Assembly: GCA_016845065.1 (NCBI GenBank)
Contig: JAERTG010000032.1
Coordinates: 106,427-170,426 of the forward strand
DNA: 64,000 nt
Direction of reading: 5' to 3'
Source: Fidelibacterota bacterium
GTDB lineage: Bacteria; Fidelibacterota; UBA8477; JABMPR01
Shown: positions 47,129 through 57,066 of the stretch, one piece after another
Numbering within the stretch: position 1 is the stretch's first letter
Layout of the letters: the number at the start of each line of letters is the position of its first letter
The notes under the pieces: generated by a model
Databases searched by the model: none
What the model was told of the DNA's origin: nothing
Seen by the model: only the letters and a program-made list of their open reading frames with translations
Program-made: the position numbers and the translations under genes

Positions 47129-50100
47129 TTATTGGCTGTGCAATAGCTCCAGCAGGAGGGTCGCATCCAAAACATTCAGATCCCCATCAAAATTGAGGTC
47201 AGCGCTCTCTGCTTGTACTTCTGTAGGTGTTTCCAGGTGAACAATAAAATCAATAAGTGCCGTTAGGTCTTGAATGTTGATTATATAGTCGGCGTTTGCA
47301 TCTCCCAGAGGTGGAGTACCATGGATGACTTCCAGATGAATATCTATGGGTATTTCACTCAGATTCCCAGCATTTGATGTGAGGACAAGGGGTACTGAAA
47401 AGCTACCCTGATTCAAGCTTCTGGTATCTGTTTCAACTCGGAAAATACTGGATTCTCCAGGGGCTATCACATCTGTCCATTGATTTACACGGAGCCAGCT
47501 GGATTGACGATGAATGAGAATAGCAGTTCCATCTCCAATAGAGTTTGGGCTATTGTAACAAATTTGAAGGCCTTTGTTTTTGAAAACATTCTGAATCCCT
47601 ACTGTGGAACTGGTGACGATTCCCTCCATTTCCAAATACTGTAATATCATATTCCCGTTTGCCACAAGGATCAGTTGGAAAGTATGCCGATCATCTGTTC
47701 CGAATTTTGGAAAGTTATCCCAGGTGATCACAGTGGTGTCTTGCCCATTGGTCCATAAGTAGGGTTTCCCCTGCACACCATCATTATTGTTTAAATCGTC
47801 CCACCAGACTGCGATTAAGGCAGGAGGAGCTGCTCCATTTGGCAACGGCAGGTTGCTCCATGGATATTCTGCTGATGTGAATGAAATCGACCCGTTGCTG
47901 CTAAGCATAAAATCTGTATAGGTTTCAGAAAAAAATGGAAAATCGAACCCGATATCAAAAGGTCCTATAGATGAATCATCAGGATCTCCTGGGAAAATGA
48001 GTTCGTTTTCAGTCTCAGAGATGTCCAACCAATCAAACTGGGGTCCATGAGGATCATCCTGGTCAAGCCACTCGTAGTCGAATATATCACGAAGCGAACT
48101 ACTATAAAACTCGCCAGTTGGTTCGGCTCCACCCTTGATGAAATTGTATCCTGCAAGCGGATTATCAGCTGGAGTAAGATCGACCTCTTCTGGTGATACT
48201 ATATTGTATACCAGGTCTGAACCACCAGAATTCACAATCACAATAGAATCCGAATCAGTAGACCAGGGATTTTGGACGAAACTTAAAGCGGATTGGCTAA
48301 GGGTAATTTCAGGAGCCTCGAATCGCTGTCCCCGTTCTGTCGTGAACAGCAAAGCCTGACCAGATCTTATTTCCCCGAGGCTTGGGTCCGCAAGGTTATT
48401 AAAACTTGCCTGTATTCCCGTGGAATAATCAGGTGATTCAATTCCAGATGTGGAAAAATTTGCAAAAGTATCATAGTTGAAATAATCCTTATACTGAAAC
48501 TTGATAAGATTATCACCACTTTCAGTGGGATGACTGTCCAGACTATAGATAATCACCTGAAAATTAAGGGATGACCCCACTTCCATATTGCTCATCATGG
48601 CCCATTCAATAATGAGTTGATCGACCGATATGAAAAAACTAACACCTCCGGGCTGGGTGATTAAATCATCCCAAAAAGGTGCGATCATGGCTGTAGGTCC
48701 TGAAGCAGATGGGATGACACGATTATAGAAACTAACCTCTGGTGAATGTCCCATTGCAAGCCAACCATTTGAGCAAATAGTTATATCGTCATAGGATTGT
48801 CCGTAGTAATTCACATCAAAAGGCAAATTAAAATTGACCGTCTTATCATCCTCTTCATAATCATCATGAAGACCTAAGCGAGCGCCAACTCCCCCGTAAT
48901 TAGGATCAATTTCGATCCAATCATACTCTGGAGCCATGGAGTAGGAGACATCCTGATTGTCAAATACTCGATATCCATAGTTATCTCGAGTCGAGGGTGA
49001 AAAACGATTGATCTCTTCCACTATTATCTCAGTCCGTAGGGTATCCACTCGCCCGGCAGTTTCTCCTACAAATACCAGTGGTATGGCTTCCCCTGCGAAT
49101 ATCTGATCTGAGAGTTGCAGAAAGAATGTGCCTTCAGTCTCTACCGTTTGATCCCAATTGATAATAGGCAACTCTTGCACTCCATTACCAGAAGAAACCA
49201 GATCGCTATCCTGAAATTCCAGCGTCATATGTTGTGATGCCGCGCCTCCCCTATTTTCCACCAACAGTCGGATATCTAAAGAATCCCCAGCTATGAGCTC
49301 ACCTGTCTCAATGAGCACATCTGTGATTTGCAGATCAGGAGATTGGATTGGAAACTGCTTATGCCATACCAATACCTCTAAACCAAGATCTACATCAATA
49401 CTTAAGTCTATGATCTCGCCATGACGACAATTTGCAGCTACTTCGAAAGAAAAGAGATCACTCAGGTTAAGTGTTTGCCCCGAGTGAAGAGATGGTATGA
49501 TGAGGATCGAATCTATAAGATTCACGTATTCAGAACTGGAATGGAGTGAAAGCACTATATTTTCCAGAGTCATGTCCCCATTAGCAATTGTCAGGTCCAG
49601 ATTATGCAAGCCACCTGCTTCAATTACACCGCCCTGGGCAATACTCCACACCTCATAGCTTAATGGGTTCTGAGAAGAGCCAATGGGGATACTGGTTAAT
49701 ATCGGGTTCATGTTTTTCCCGGTAATTGTTAATAAGAGCTCGGTAGATTCACCTGCAGTGAAGGGCAAAAAGACTGTTCCGGTGACATCTGTGAGTAAAC
49801 CATTACCATTTTCAGAGTTACTCACAAAAACAAAGGCATCTTGAATAGGCATACCTGCCTCATCCTCCACCGTTATGACGACGTGGTCGTCATCTTGATT
49901 CAAACTATCAGGAAAGTCTGCTACGAGCATTTTTGGTGTATCCGTCCAGATAGCCATCCCCGGGTCGCCTAAAATATTATAAACATTCTGGTAGAATTCT
50001 GCAGACTGACCAAAGGGTAGAAATTCAGATTGATGGTAATTTCTCCATAGTTCCAACTTGGCGTACCCCAGTGCTGGACCCAACTCATTCATCCCCAGGT

Positions 50101-51652
50101 CAAACAGACCTGAATACAAGGCGATATCGATGACATTATTAAACTGGGTGTGAGTGTGCACTTCACTGGGACCGATAAATGCCACTGCACCTTTGGGAAC
50201 TGAGGAGGTACCAGCCCGAAGCCATTTTTCACCAAAAACGGGATCAACTGGAGCGGCATAATTACCACCACCGCAAACAATGCTGGTCAGGATGGGGAGT
50301 TTGTGACCATTATACAAATCTTCAATATGAGAATTATAAAAATAGGGTCCGATCCAATGGTCCCAGGCTCCCAGTCCTCGGTAATTTACGAATCCGACTC
50401 CGTTGTTAATTGGCGTGCTGATTCTGGAGAGACTAGACTGCATGGGATAATAGGCAGTATCCACCTGGGTGAATCCATTCTCAATTAATTTCCGACTGAC
50501 CCAATTGTTGACGTGTTGAGTAGATATGGCAGCGGTAACTGTGCCCACCATCAGCGCTCTTTTAAACCAACCTGGATCATCCAGGAGTGGCTGACTTTCA
50601 TAGGATAAAATTTTACTCATCACCACAACCAACTCACCAATAGTATCAACTGAAAGTCTACCAATCCAGGCTTCGGGGAAACTGTCATCTCCCTCAAGCA
50701 AAACATATGGATGATCGGTTACCAGGGCTTCGTTATCAGGGTTGTATACATAGAATCCACCAATCCCCCTGTCCTCATCTCCAATGAGTAAAACATATTT
50801 CGGCGGATCATTCCAGGTATCATAAGCCTCCTGGATATAGGCTTTTATGGCTGTAGGAGTTTGACCTGCTACATCGGTTGATGTAACGGTAACAGGATGT
50901 CCCTTGCGTCGTTTCCAGTCCACCAGATAAGTCAGATAAGGTTCAAAGAGAGGTGGGGTGATAATCAGATAGTGCCCCAGCTGTGTGTAGATTTCATTAT
51001 TGGGAATAATTGAAAGGATTGAAGCATTTTCATTTGTCTGATCATCGCTAATTGGTAACACCCCGCTTATCTCAATTACAATGTGATCTGGAATACTTAC
51101 TTCCCGCCGAGAAAAGTCGACACCCAATGGTGAGATGCTGAGTGGCAGAAAAATTTCCCCCATCAAAGTGACGGGTTCTCCGATTTGCACATCCATTTCC
51201 CTGGTTAATTCGACCCTGGACCAGTCAAAATCCTGAATGATTTGTGACGGGTCGCTTTCTCGCTGACCCTGGGGGGTTTGTTTTAGTGTGCTTATACGAA
51301 TCGGATGGCTGTTGTAGCTAAGGATAGTTGCTTGGGGATCGTTGAGTAAGGAAATGGGTATGAGCTCAGTGAAAATAGGAAGAGCAACATCTCCTGCACG
51401 GCCTGCCAAACCATAGCCAGCTTGGTGAATCAGATCGGGATGAGTCAACAATTTTGACCATTGCTCATCCTGAACTTGACTGAAGTCAAGGTTTACAACA
51501 ACAGATTCTTCAGAAAAATTTAGCGTAGTACGCGGACGCATTTTATCCAAAGCCTGCAGGTTTGAAGCAAGAGTTATAAATAGAAATATACAGGATCTAA
51601 TTGCTGATAGATTCCTGAAATAAGATATGCGATTTGCTATATGAGTACTCAT
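47129..51652 (-). CDS. Giant secreted C25-like (gingipain-type) peptidase with dockerin-like C-terminus
   Basis: A 1507-residue protein with a signal peptide near residues 15-35. Residues ~220-560 resemble peptidase C25: YLIITPPLFEPYL, YVLLIGDED, then VGFVNYRGLGAWDHW and, about 30 residues later, SIVCGGGNYA with the putative nucleophile Cys near residue 460. The histidine of the usual G-H-G motif is replaced (GLG), though a His follows in DHW. A long beta-sandwich region contains two copies of a 'D(Y/F)DWI-Dxx...F..SNG' domain (near 940-1080 and 1220-1380). The last 60 residues form a dockerin-like pair of calcium loops (GDANADYIINIQDLTALIDF, DLNFDGDLNVLDATLLLELL). It is a surface or secreted protease; activity is uncertain. 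Confidence 0.8.
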   Translation of the reverse strand: MSTHIANRISYFRNLSAIRSCIFLFITLASNLQALDKMRPRTTLNFSEESVVVNLDFSQVQDEQWSKLLTHPDLIHQAGYGLAGRAGDVALPIFTELIPISLLNDPQATILSYNSHPIRISTLKQTPQGQRESDPSQIIQDFDWSRVELTREMDVQIGEPVTLMGEIFLPLSISPLGVDFSRREVSIPDHIVIEISGVLPISDDQTNENASILSIIPNNEIYTQLGHYLIITPPLFEPYLTYLVDWKRRKGHPVTVTSTDVAGQTPTAIKAYIQEAYDTWNDPPKYVLLIGDEDRGIGGFYVYNPDNEALVTDHPYVLLEGDDSFPEAWIGRLSVDTIGELVVVMSKILSYESQPLLDDPGWFKRALMVGTVTAAISTQHVNNWVSRKLIENGFTQVDTAYYPMQSSLSRISTPINNGVGFVNYRGLGAWDHWIGPYFYNSHIEDLYNGHKLPILTSIVCGGGNYAAPVDPVFGEKWLRAGTSSVPKGAVAFIGPSEVHTHTQFNNVIDIALYSGLFDLGMNELGPALGYAKLELWRNYHQSEFLPFGQSAEFYQNVYNILGDPGMAIWTDTPKMLVADFPDSLNQDDDHVVITVEDEAGMPIQDAFVFVSNSENGNGLLTDVTGTVFLPFTAGESTELLLTITGKNMNPILTSIPIGSSQNPLSYEVWSIAQGGVIEAGGLHNLDLTIANGDMTLENIVLSLHSSSEYVNLIDSILIIPSLHSGQTLNLSDLFSFEVAANCRHGEIIDLSIDVDLGLEVLVWHKQFPIQSPDLQITDVLIETGELIAGDSLDIRLLVENRGGAASQHMTLEFQDSDLVSSGNGVQELPIINWDQTVETEGTFFLQLSDQIFAGEAIPLVFVGETAGRVDTLRTEIIVEEINRFSPSTRDNYGYRVFDNQDVSYSMAPEYDWIEIDPNYGGVGARLGLHDDYEEDDKTVNFNLPFDVNYYGQSYDDITICSNGWLAMGHSPEVSFYNRVIPSASGPTAMIAPFWDDLITQPGGVSFFISVDQLIIEWAMMSNMEVGSSLNFQVIIYSLDSHPTESGDNLIKFQYKDYFNYDTFANFSTSGIESPDYSTGIQASFNNLADPSLGEIRSGQALLFTTERGQRFEAPEITLSQSALSFVQNPWSTDSDSIVIVNSGGSDLVYNIVSPEEVDLTPADNPLAGYNFIKGGAEPTGEFYSSSLRDIFDYEWLDQDDPHGPQFDWLDISETENELIFPGDPDDSSIGPFDIGFDFPFFSETYTDFMLSSNGSISFTSAEYPWSNLPLPNGAAPPALIAVWWDDLNNNDGVQGKPYLWTNGQDTTVITWDNFPKFGTDDRHTFQLILVANGNMILQYLEMEGIVTSSTVGIQNVFKNKGLQICYNSPNSIGDGTAILIHRQSSWLRVNQWTDVIAPGESSIFRVETDTRSLNQGSFSVPLVLTSNAGNLSEIPIDIHLEVIHGTPPLGDANADYIINIQDLTALIDFIVHLETPTEVQAESADLNFDGDLNVLDATLLLELLHSQ

Positions 51653-51975
51653 AGATCAGTCAGAAAGTATCGAGAAGGAACCAACTTTAAACAAGGGCTA
51701 AATCTTAACGCTTATGAGTCGAAAATGTTTTGAGGCCATGTTCATCGAATGATGCCAAAACTGGAATGAAGCTATAATCAATCGTGAAATTTAAAGGCCT
51801 GATTTTACTTGCCTTAGCTAAACATGATAATTATTATCACCTGAATCAATTACACAGAGGCGGGAATTTACCAGGCACGAGGGGACTTTGTTGATTACCC
51901 CTGCTTGTACATCTCTGAGGTGAAATGGAAATCCTCCGAGATTAAAATTGAATTATCTGAGAAGGAGCATTTATT
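51653..51975. promoter_or_regulatory. Divergent intergenic region with a canonical Fur box
   Basis: TGATAATTATTATCA at 51825-51839 is a perfect 7-1-7 palindrome identical to the consensus Fur box TGATAAT-N-ATTATCA. It lies about 135 bases before the cytochrome c gene and 173 bases from the peptidase start, so it could serve either direction. An AGAAGGAG ribosome-binding site precedes the ATG at 51976. Confidence 0.75.
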
Positions 51976-52968
51976 ATGAAATCCTTGATAAATATACTCA
52001 AATGGATCGCTATTGTTGCCGGAGTGTTGATCCTGTTACTGGTCACCTTTGTCAATATCCGCGGGAATCGCACCTATGATGCTCCACTCCCCGATCTTGT
52101 GGCAAGTCAAGACTCTGCTGTCATTGCCAGGGGGCAATATCTGGCCTTTGGTCCAGCACACTGCGCCTCCTGTCATGCTCCCATGGATAAATTCGACGAA
52201 ATCGAGCAGGGGTTGGTTATGCCACTCATTGGTGGTTGGGAGCTCAACATTCCTCCAGGGTCATTTCGTGCGCCCAATTTGACACCTGATGTGGAAACCG
52301 GGATTGGATCTTTCAGTGATGGACAACTCGCAAGAGCTTTGCGATATTCTGTCCGCCAAAATGGTGAAGCACTCTTCCCTTTTATGCCCTTTCAGAACAT
52401 GAGCGATGCAGATGTTATTGCAATCATTTCATTTTTGCGGTCTCAAACACCAGTTAGAAATGACCTTAAGGAGACAGAACTTTCTTTCCTAGGAAAGGCC
52501 ATCTCAGCCTTTGGGCTGATCACGCCAGAGGGTCCCCTTTCAACACCGCCAAAATCGGTACAAATAGACACATCAATTACCTATGGCGAATATGTAGCTA
52601 ATAGTGTGGCTAACTGTCGGGGTTGTCATTCATTAAGAGATCTTAAAACTGGAGCTTATACAGGTGTACCTTTCGCAGGTGGCATGCCCATGGAGTCAGA
52701 TCCGCCTATTGAGGGACTATCCTTTATCTCTCCCAACATCACGCCTCATTTAAATGATGGTATCATGGCAAATTGGGATGAAGCTACTTTTATCAAGCGC
52801 TTTCGTACTGGTCGTATCCACAAAGGTTCGCCCATGCCCTGGGGAGCCTTTGCCCGCATGACTGAGGTCGAATTGAAAGCCCTCTATCGCTATCTTCAAT
52901 CTCTGGAACCCATGGCCGGGAAAGTGGAAAAAACTGTCATTCACCAGGGGGAAGCTCCTCCGAGCTAA
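51976..52968 (+). CDS. Membrane-anchored dihaem cytochrome c
   Basis: A 330-residue protein with one N-terminal membrane helix (IAIVAGVLILLLVTFVNI) and two haem c motifs, CASCH at residues 63-67 and CRGCH at 214-218. Each is followed by a domain with a late Met (for example PFMPFQNMSDADVIAIISFLR and PMPWGAFARMTEVELKALYRYL) as sixth ligand. This is the pattern of the dihaem subunits of alcohol/gluconate dehydrogenases. It would carry electrons on the periplasmic side. A Fur box upstream suggests iron-responsive expression, sensible for a haem protein. Confidence 0.9.
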   Translation: MKSLINILKWIAIVAGVLILLLVTFVNIRGNRTYDAPLPDLVASQDSAVIARGQYLAFGPAHCASCHAPMDKFDEIEQGLVMPLIGGWELNIPPGSFRAPNLTPDVETGIGSFSDGQLARALRYSVRQNGEALFPFMPFQNMSDADVIAIISFLRSQTPVRNDLKETELSFLGKAISAFGLITPEGPLSTPPKSVQIDTSITYGEYVANSVANCRGCHSLRDLKTGAYTGVPFAGGMPMESDPPIEGLSFISPNITPHLNDGIMANWDEATFIKRFRTGRIHKGSPMPWGAFARMTEVELKALYRYLQSLEPMAGKVEKTVIHQGEAPPS

Positions 52969-53113
52969 GCAAAGCGTATTATAATTTCAAGTCTTTGAAC
53001 CCCTTTAAAGAGGTATAACGCCTCCTGACGAAATTATTTCTCCCTCAAGGAATATCATCAGATATTAGATGGTAATTCATTGATTTATGATCCATTGAGA
53101 GGAAATATTTCTG

Positions 53114-53836
53114 ATGCCAAAAATTTCTATACTGTCAGTTCTGGCAATACTTCTCAACTCCTGCGGGCTTTTCGAGTCTGAAACGGGAGTTTCTGACTCC
53201 TACACCTTTCAGAGTACCGCTATTGGCGCTACGGGAGTAGCGGCTGTTTATTATCCCGAGGACTATTCCCCGAGCATCCCTGTGATCTACCTCTTGAATG
53301 GCTGGGGCGCAGATGCTTTTGCTTGGGAAACGGGGATAGACCTGGCCAAGGAAGCCCATGAACGCAACATCATGTTTGTTTCCCTGAGTGCAGAATCGAA
53401 CCTGTATATGAACAGCACTTCAGACCCTGAAAAGAATTATGAAGATTATGTTCTTGAAATCGTGGAAGGGGTCGAAGCTGAGTATGGCATTGAAATAGAG
53501 CATGTAAATCGTGCAGTGTGTGGTATCTCCAATGGAGGTGGTGGAGCCGTTTATCTCACGAGTCGACACCCCAATCTATTTACTGCATGTGGATCACTTA
53601 GCGGGACCTATTACAATCAGATAATTTTTAATAATCTTCGGAGTCACGGCATCCGAATAGATGTTGGAACAAGCGATGGTACAGTTTTGTGGGAGTTAAA
53701 ACAGCTGCATGATAAGCTTGATGAGGAGCGTATCAACCACGAGTACTACGAACACGCTGGTGGTCATGATTGGGATTTCTGGAAAAAATATTGTCCAGAG
53801 CAGTTTGACTTTCTTGAGAGTGAGATTTCTTCCTGA
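53114..53836 (+). CDS. Esterase-D-like alpha/beta-hydrolase lipoprotein
   Basis: A 240-residue protein with a lipoprotein signal (LAILLNSC, Cys17). The hydrolase core shows the oxyanion strand PVIYLLNGWGADAFAW, the nucleophile elbow CGISNGGGGAVYL with the catalytic Ser, and the His in HAGGHDWDFW, as in the esterase D/PHB-depolymerase-like group. An acidic residue in DVGTSDGTV may complete the triad. It probably hydrolyses esters in the envelope; the substrate is unknown. A second frame begins across its end (see the lysine-rich protein). Confidence 0.82.
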   Translation: MPKISILSVLAILLNSCGLFESETGVSDSYTFQSTAIGATGVAAVYYPEDYSPSIPVIYLLNGWGADAFAWETGIDLAKEAHERNIMFVSLSAESNLYMNSTSDPEKNYEDYVLEIVEGVEAEYGIEIEHVNRAVCGISNGGGGAVYLTSRHPNLFTACGSLSGTYYNQIIFNNLRSHGIRIDVGTSDGTVLWELKQLHDKLDEERINHEYYEHAGGHDWDFWKKYCPEQFDFLESEISS

Positions 53837-53855
53837 AGTAGATCTTGACTATTTT

Positions 53856-54425
53856 ATGGATAACGCAGTTAGTGTTTCCAAAAAACCAGTAAAGCCAAAG
53901 AAGAGTAAAAAGGACAAGAAAAAAGGTAAGAAGAATAAAAAAGGTTATGACGATGATGTTATCTACCTACAAGATGGCATTCATGTTTTCACTGGCAACA
54001 ACATCAAGGTTGAAAACATTCATTTGAATTCTGGCACCCTGGTGTTTACTGGTAAGAAGATTTCCTTCCGTGGTGACAATGTCATTAACGCCCCGGCTGC
54101 TGATTCAACTGGAGCCATGCCAGCCTTGATTTTCACCCACCCTAAGCAAAATTTTGAAATGTATAGTGATAATGAAGCTGAAACCATTATTGGAGCCATC
54201 TACTGCGCAGGCAGTATTGAGCTACACAATGGTAACCTCTCAGGACCCGTTCTGGCCAAGTCAGTTTATCTTTGGGATGACATCAATTTCCTGGATGCTG
54301 AAAATCCAAATTACTATCAGTGGAACCATGGTTTTGGTGATCGCGAAGACTATGATTTCCCCAAGAAGATCAAGCGTTGGAACCAGAAGAAATGGGGTAA
54401 GAAAGCACATCACCGAAAGAGCTAG
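53856..54425 (+). CDS. Lysine-rich protein of unknown function, possibly truncated at its start
   Basis: The frame is open upstream into the esterase gene, but the ATG at 53856 is the best visible start; no good ribosome-binding site precedes it. The 189-residue product begins with a run of lysines (KKPVKPKKSKKDKKKGKKNKK). It continues with a beta-rich repeat-like domain (VFTGNNIKVENIHLNSGTL) and ends in another basic stretch (WGKKAHHRKS). There is no signal peptide, although the core looks like an extracytoplasmic beta-helix. It may be the C-terminal remnant of a longer envelope protein. Moderate support that it is a real gene. Confidence 0.45.
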   Translation: MDNAVSVSKKPVKPKKSKKDKKKGKKNKKGYDDDVIYLQDGIHVFTGNNIKVENIHLNSGTLVFTGKKISFRGDNVINAPAADSTGAMPALIFTHPKQNFEMYSDNEAETIIGAIYCAGSIELHNGNLSGPVLAKSVYLWDDINFLDAENPNYYQWNHGFGDREDYDFPKKIKRWNQKKWGKKAHHRKS

Positions 54426-54760
54426 ATACCTTCCATCCTCGATAATATTGCTGCGAATCTCAACACTAACTGAAACAGTAAATCCTTTAAGGGTCAACCA
54501 GCTGTCCTGCCCGGTCCAAACCATCCCATTGGTAACTATGCACCACTGTAACCTGCTGTGATATCTGGACAAAAAGTACATCAAATGCCAGGCTTCCCTC
54601 TAACACAGGCGGGTTAAACTTTAACAATTAGGGGGAATCTGGGGGGTTCATTTGGCTTGGGCAGTAAAACCATGATAGGTGCAAATAGCAAAAAGCTCGT
54701 TGATTCCTTGATAGGAATAGACTAGTTTTTTAGCTCCTTTATTAATGTTGATCTACGGGG
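54426..54760. other. Gene-free stretch, possibly degraded sequence
   Basis: There are 335 bases with only short overlapping frames in both directions and no recognisable domain. Nothing supports a gene here. Together with the odd gene before it, this may be decaying sequence. Confidence 0.4.
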
Positions 54761-56047
54761 GTGGATATTTTTAGAATCATTCTGATTTTTATTGTATGCT
54801 GTTCTGCGCTACGCGCAGAGGTTGATTCTGTATTTACAAAAACGGATGTTTATCATGGCAAGGTTATTTACGCCATGTCCTATTCCCTGTTTCTCCAGAA
54901 TGATACCAGTCTACAAATTGCTATCCCAACTGAGAAAATCGAAAGACTTGTTTTAGGAAATGGCGAAGAGATTATTGGTCCCGGTATCCCGAACCGACGC
55001 TATTACAGGTACCTTGATACCTTTGATGTTTTTCCTTCTGGAACGCCTGACTCCTTGCGATCCAACCTGCCTGCACCAGGAACTGTGTCTGTCATGGGTA
55101 AACGTTTAAGAGAACAAGCAGACTATGATGGGGATAAAACCTCCGAAAGGAGTCCAGATGTTGAGGATGTAGATGGTAACACCTATCGGACAATTAAAAT
55201 AGGGGCTCAAACCTGGATGGCAGAAAATCTCAGGGTAACCCATTATCGTGATGGAACTCCCATTCCCCTGCTCACACAGAAAGAAGAGTGGACTGCTGCT
55301 CAGTCGGGAGCCATGGCTTTATATGATCAAAAGGATACGTACGGAATCTTATATAATTGGTATGCTGCAACTGACATTCGGGGGTTAGCTCCTGATGGAT
55401 GGCACATCCCCTCTGATGAAGAGTGGTCCGTTATGGAGCAAGCCCTGGGTATGGAAAATTATGAAGCTCAACAGTCGGGGACCTTCAGAGGCGACGGAGT
55501 GGCAAGCAAACTTTCAGTTGGCAATGCCAATTGGGAGCAAGGAGCATTAACAGAGGACCATCGGATTGCCAATTCGGAGTTTTCGGCTCTACCCAGTGGT
55601 TTTAGGGGTTATCTCAATGGTAGTTTCAGTGGTTGGGGCAACTCAGCTTATTTCTGGTCAGCCTCTGCACCCCATCCAGGGAGCGCCTGGTACCGTAGCT
55701 TGAGTAACAAACAGTCCGGAGTTTATCGTGACCATGCCAGCAAACGGGCAGGTCTAGCAATTCGCTGTGTAAAAAACCCTCCCGGATATGAGGATAACAC
55801 CTATCATGCTCAGAGTACCGAGGAAGATCCACAAGGTTATGCTGGGGTCGATGTAAACCGATCATCGAATGCTGCATTGTGGCGGGGCATGACCACTGAA
55901 ATGGCTCGCCAGAGTCTTGGAGAACCAGAACGGATCAATCGGACTGAAATTGAATATACCATCCATGAACGCTGGGTCTATCCTGATGGGAAATGCCTGT
56001 TTTTCAGGAGCAGTATCTTGAAAAGCTGGGAGGATGAAGCGTTTTAA
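54761..56047 (+). CDS. FISUMP-domain protein with C-terminal BamE-like segment
   Basis: A 428-residue protein with a GTG start and a short signal peptide (IILIFIVCCSALRAEVDS). Residues ~130-345 are a FISUMP (Fibrobacter succinogenes major paralogous) domain, recognised from DGNTYRTIKIGAQTWMAENL, GILYNWYAATD, APDGWHIPSDEEW and AYFWSASA ... AIRCVKN. After a short linker the last ~65 residues (LWRGMTTEMARQSLGEPERI ... ERWVYPDGKCLFF) resemble the SmpA/OmlA (BamE-like) fold. The N-terminal 100 residues look like a separate beta domain. It is an envelope or secreted protein; the function of FISUMP domains is unknown. Confidence 0.8.
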   Translation: MDIFRIILIFIVCCSALRAEVDSVFTKTDVYHGKVIYAMSYSLFLQNDTSLQIAIPTEKIERLVLGNGEEIIGPGIPNRRYYRYLDTFDVFPSGTPDSLRSNLPAPGTVSVMGKRLREQADYDGDKTSERSPDVEDVDGNTYRTIKIGAQTWMAENLRVTHYRDGTPIPLLTQKEEWTAAQSGAMALYDQKDTYGILYNWYAATDIRGLAPDGWHIPSDEEWSVMEQALGMENYEAQQSGTFRGDGVASKLSVGNANWEQGALTEDHRIANSEFSALPSGFRGYLNGSFSGWGNSAYFWSASAPHPGSAWYRSLSNKQSGVYRDHASKRAGLAIRCVKNPPGYEDNTYHAQSTEEDPQGYAGVDVNRSSNAALWRGMTTEMARQSLGEPERINRTEIEYTIHERWVYPDGKCLFFRSSILKSWEDEAF

Positions 56048-56061
56048 CAAATTTCTTTTCG

Positions 56062-56775
56062 TTAACTATCTACATCTGTTTTCATCGGCAGGCGCGTTGG
56101 TCGATCAAGCAGTGAATCCGAAAATGTATGATTGTGGATGATGGTATCGATCTGCAGAGAAGTGACACCGCCTTTACGACTCATTTCGATGCGATGTGGA
56201 AACCGTATGCCATCAACATCCCTGTAATCCATAAGTGTCCAGTAATGACCTATTCCAGCCAGATACCCTGAGTGTTCATCAAACCAGAGGGAAAAATAGG
56301 TTGTATCCTGATCTGAGAACAAGCCTGTCATGGCATGGTTGTTCAATTTTCCCTTTCGGCCAAACCTCAAGTCTTTGAAATACCCATCGATGTTCAGCTG
56401 AGATTGGGGTAGGACAAGAAACTCCAACTTTGATTTTTCATGGCTTGGATCCTGACGAATATAGCCTTCTTCCATCCACCAGCCACCTGCTGTGTCGACG
56501 CCATAGACTTCGTACTCTGAGTTGTATCTCCAGCGACCATCAGCATTGGCAACGAGGGTGAATTCAGAAAACACTGGGTCTCCCCTGTAGGGTCGGTCAT
56601 CTTTCCAGACTCCCTTGATCATTCGGGTCTCTATGGCGCTCAGGGCATCGGTGCTACCACTAACTTTTAAATACCGTTGTAGTGTTAGATCAACCAGATT
56701 GGGATCTTCAGGTTTTTCAGTTACGCAGCTTGCCAGGAGCAGGCAGACAAGTGTCCTAATTAATTTGATAAGCAT
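56062..56775 (-). CDS. Lipoprotein, LolA-like appearance
   Basis: The ATG at 56775 gives MLIKLIRTLVCLLLASC with a clear lipobox (LLASC, Cys17); a longer reading starts four codons earlier. The mature protein of about 220 residues starts LVDLTLQRYLKVSGSTDALSAIETRMIKG. This is the opening seen in LolA/LppX-type outer-membrane lipoprotein-carrier folds. It continues with beta strands (GYLAGIGHYWTLMDYRDVDGIRFPHRIE). A lipid- or lipoprotein-binding role in the envelope is plausible; the specific function is unknown. It is convergent with the FISUMP gene, 14 bases apart. Confidence 0.65.
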   Translation of the reverse strand: MLIKLIRTLVCLLLASCVTEKPEDPNLVDLTLQRYLKVSGSTDALSAIETRMIKGVWKDDRPYRGDPVFSEFTLVANADGRWRYNSEYEVYGVDTAGGWWMEEGYIRQDPSHEKSKLEFLVLPQSQLNIDGYFKDLRFGRKGKLNNHAMTGLFSDQDTTYFSLWFDEHSGYLAGIGHYWTLMDYRDVDGIRFPHRIEMSRKGGVTSLQIDTIIHNHTFSDSLLDRPTRLPMKTDVDS

Positions 56776-57066
56776 AGGTTCCCCCATTGTGTTGTTTTTG
56801 CTTAAGACAAGGTAAGGAGGGTGTACTTTTCCGTAGTGTGATTTTCCACGAGGGGTCTGGGAATTCGTCAGGCGCGCATAGAGTCAGATAAGTGAAAGAT
56901 CATCAATCAGTCACCTTAGAAACCAATTCGACCCCAAACGGAGTCATGAAATACAAGGTACATCGGTTCGAATTAAATATAGGAAAGGATCAAACCAGGT
57001 TCGATAGCATAAGCCATATAAAGAAACAGTTGGCATCCCACTGGTATCCCCGGTTATGCATCAAAT

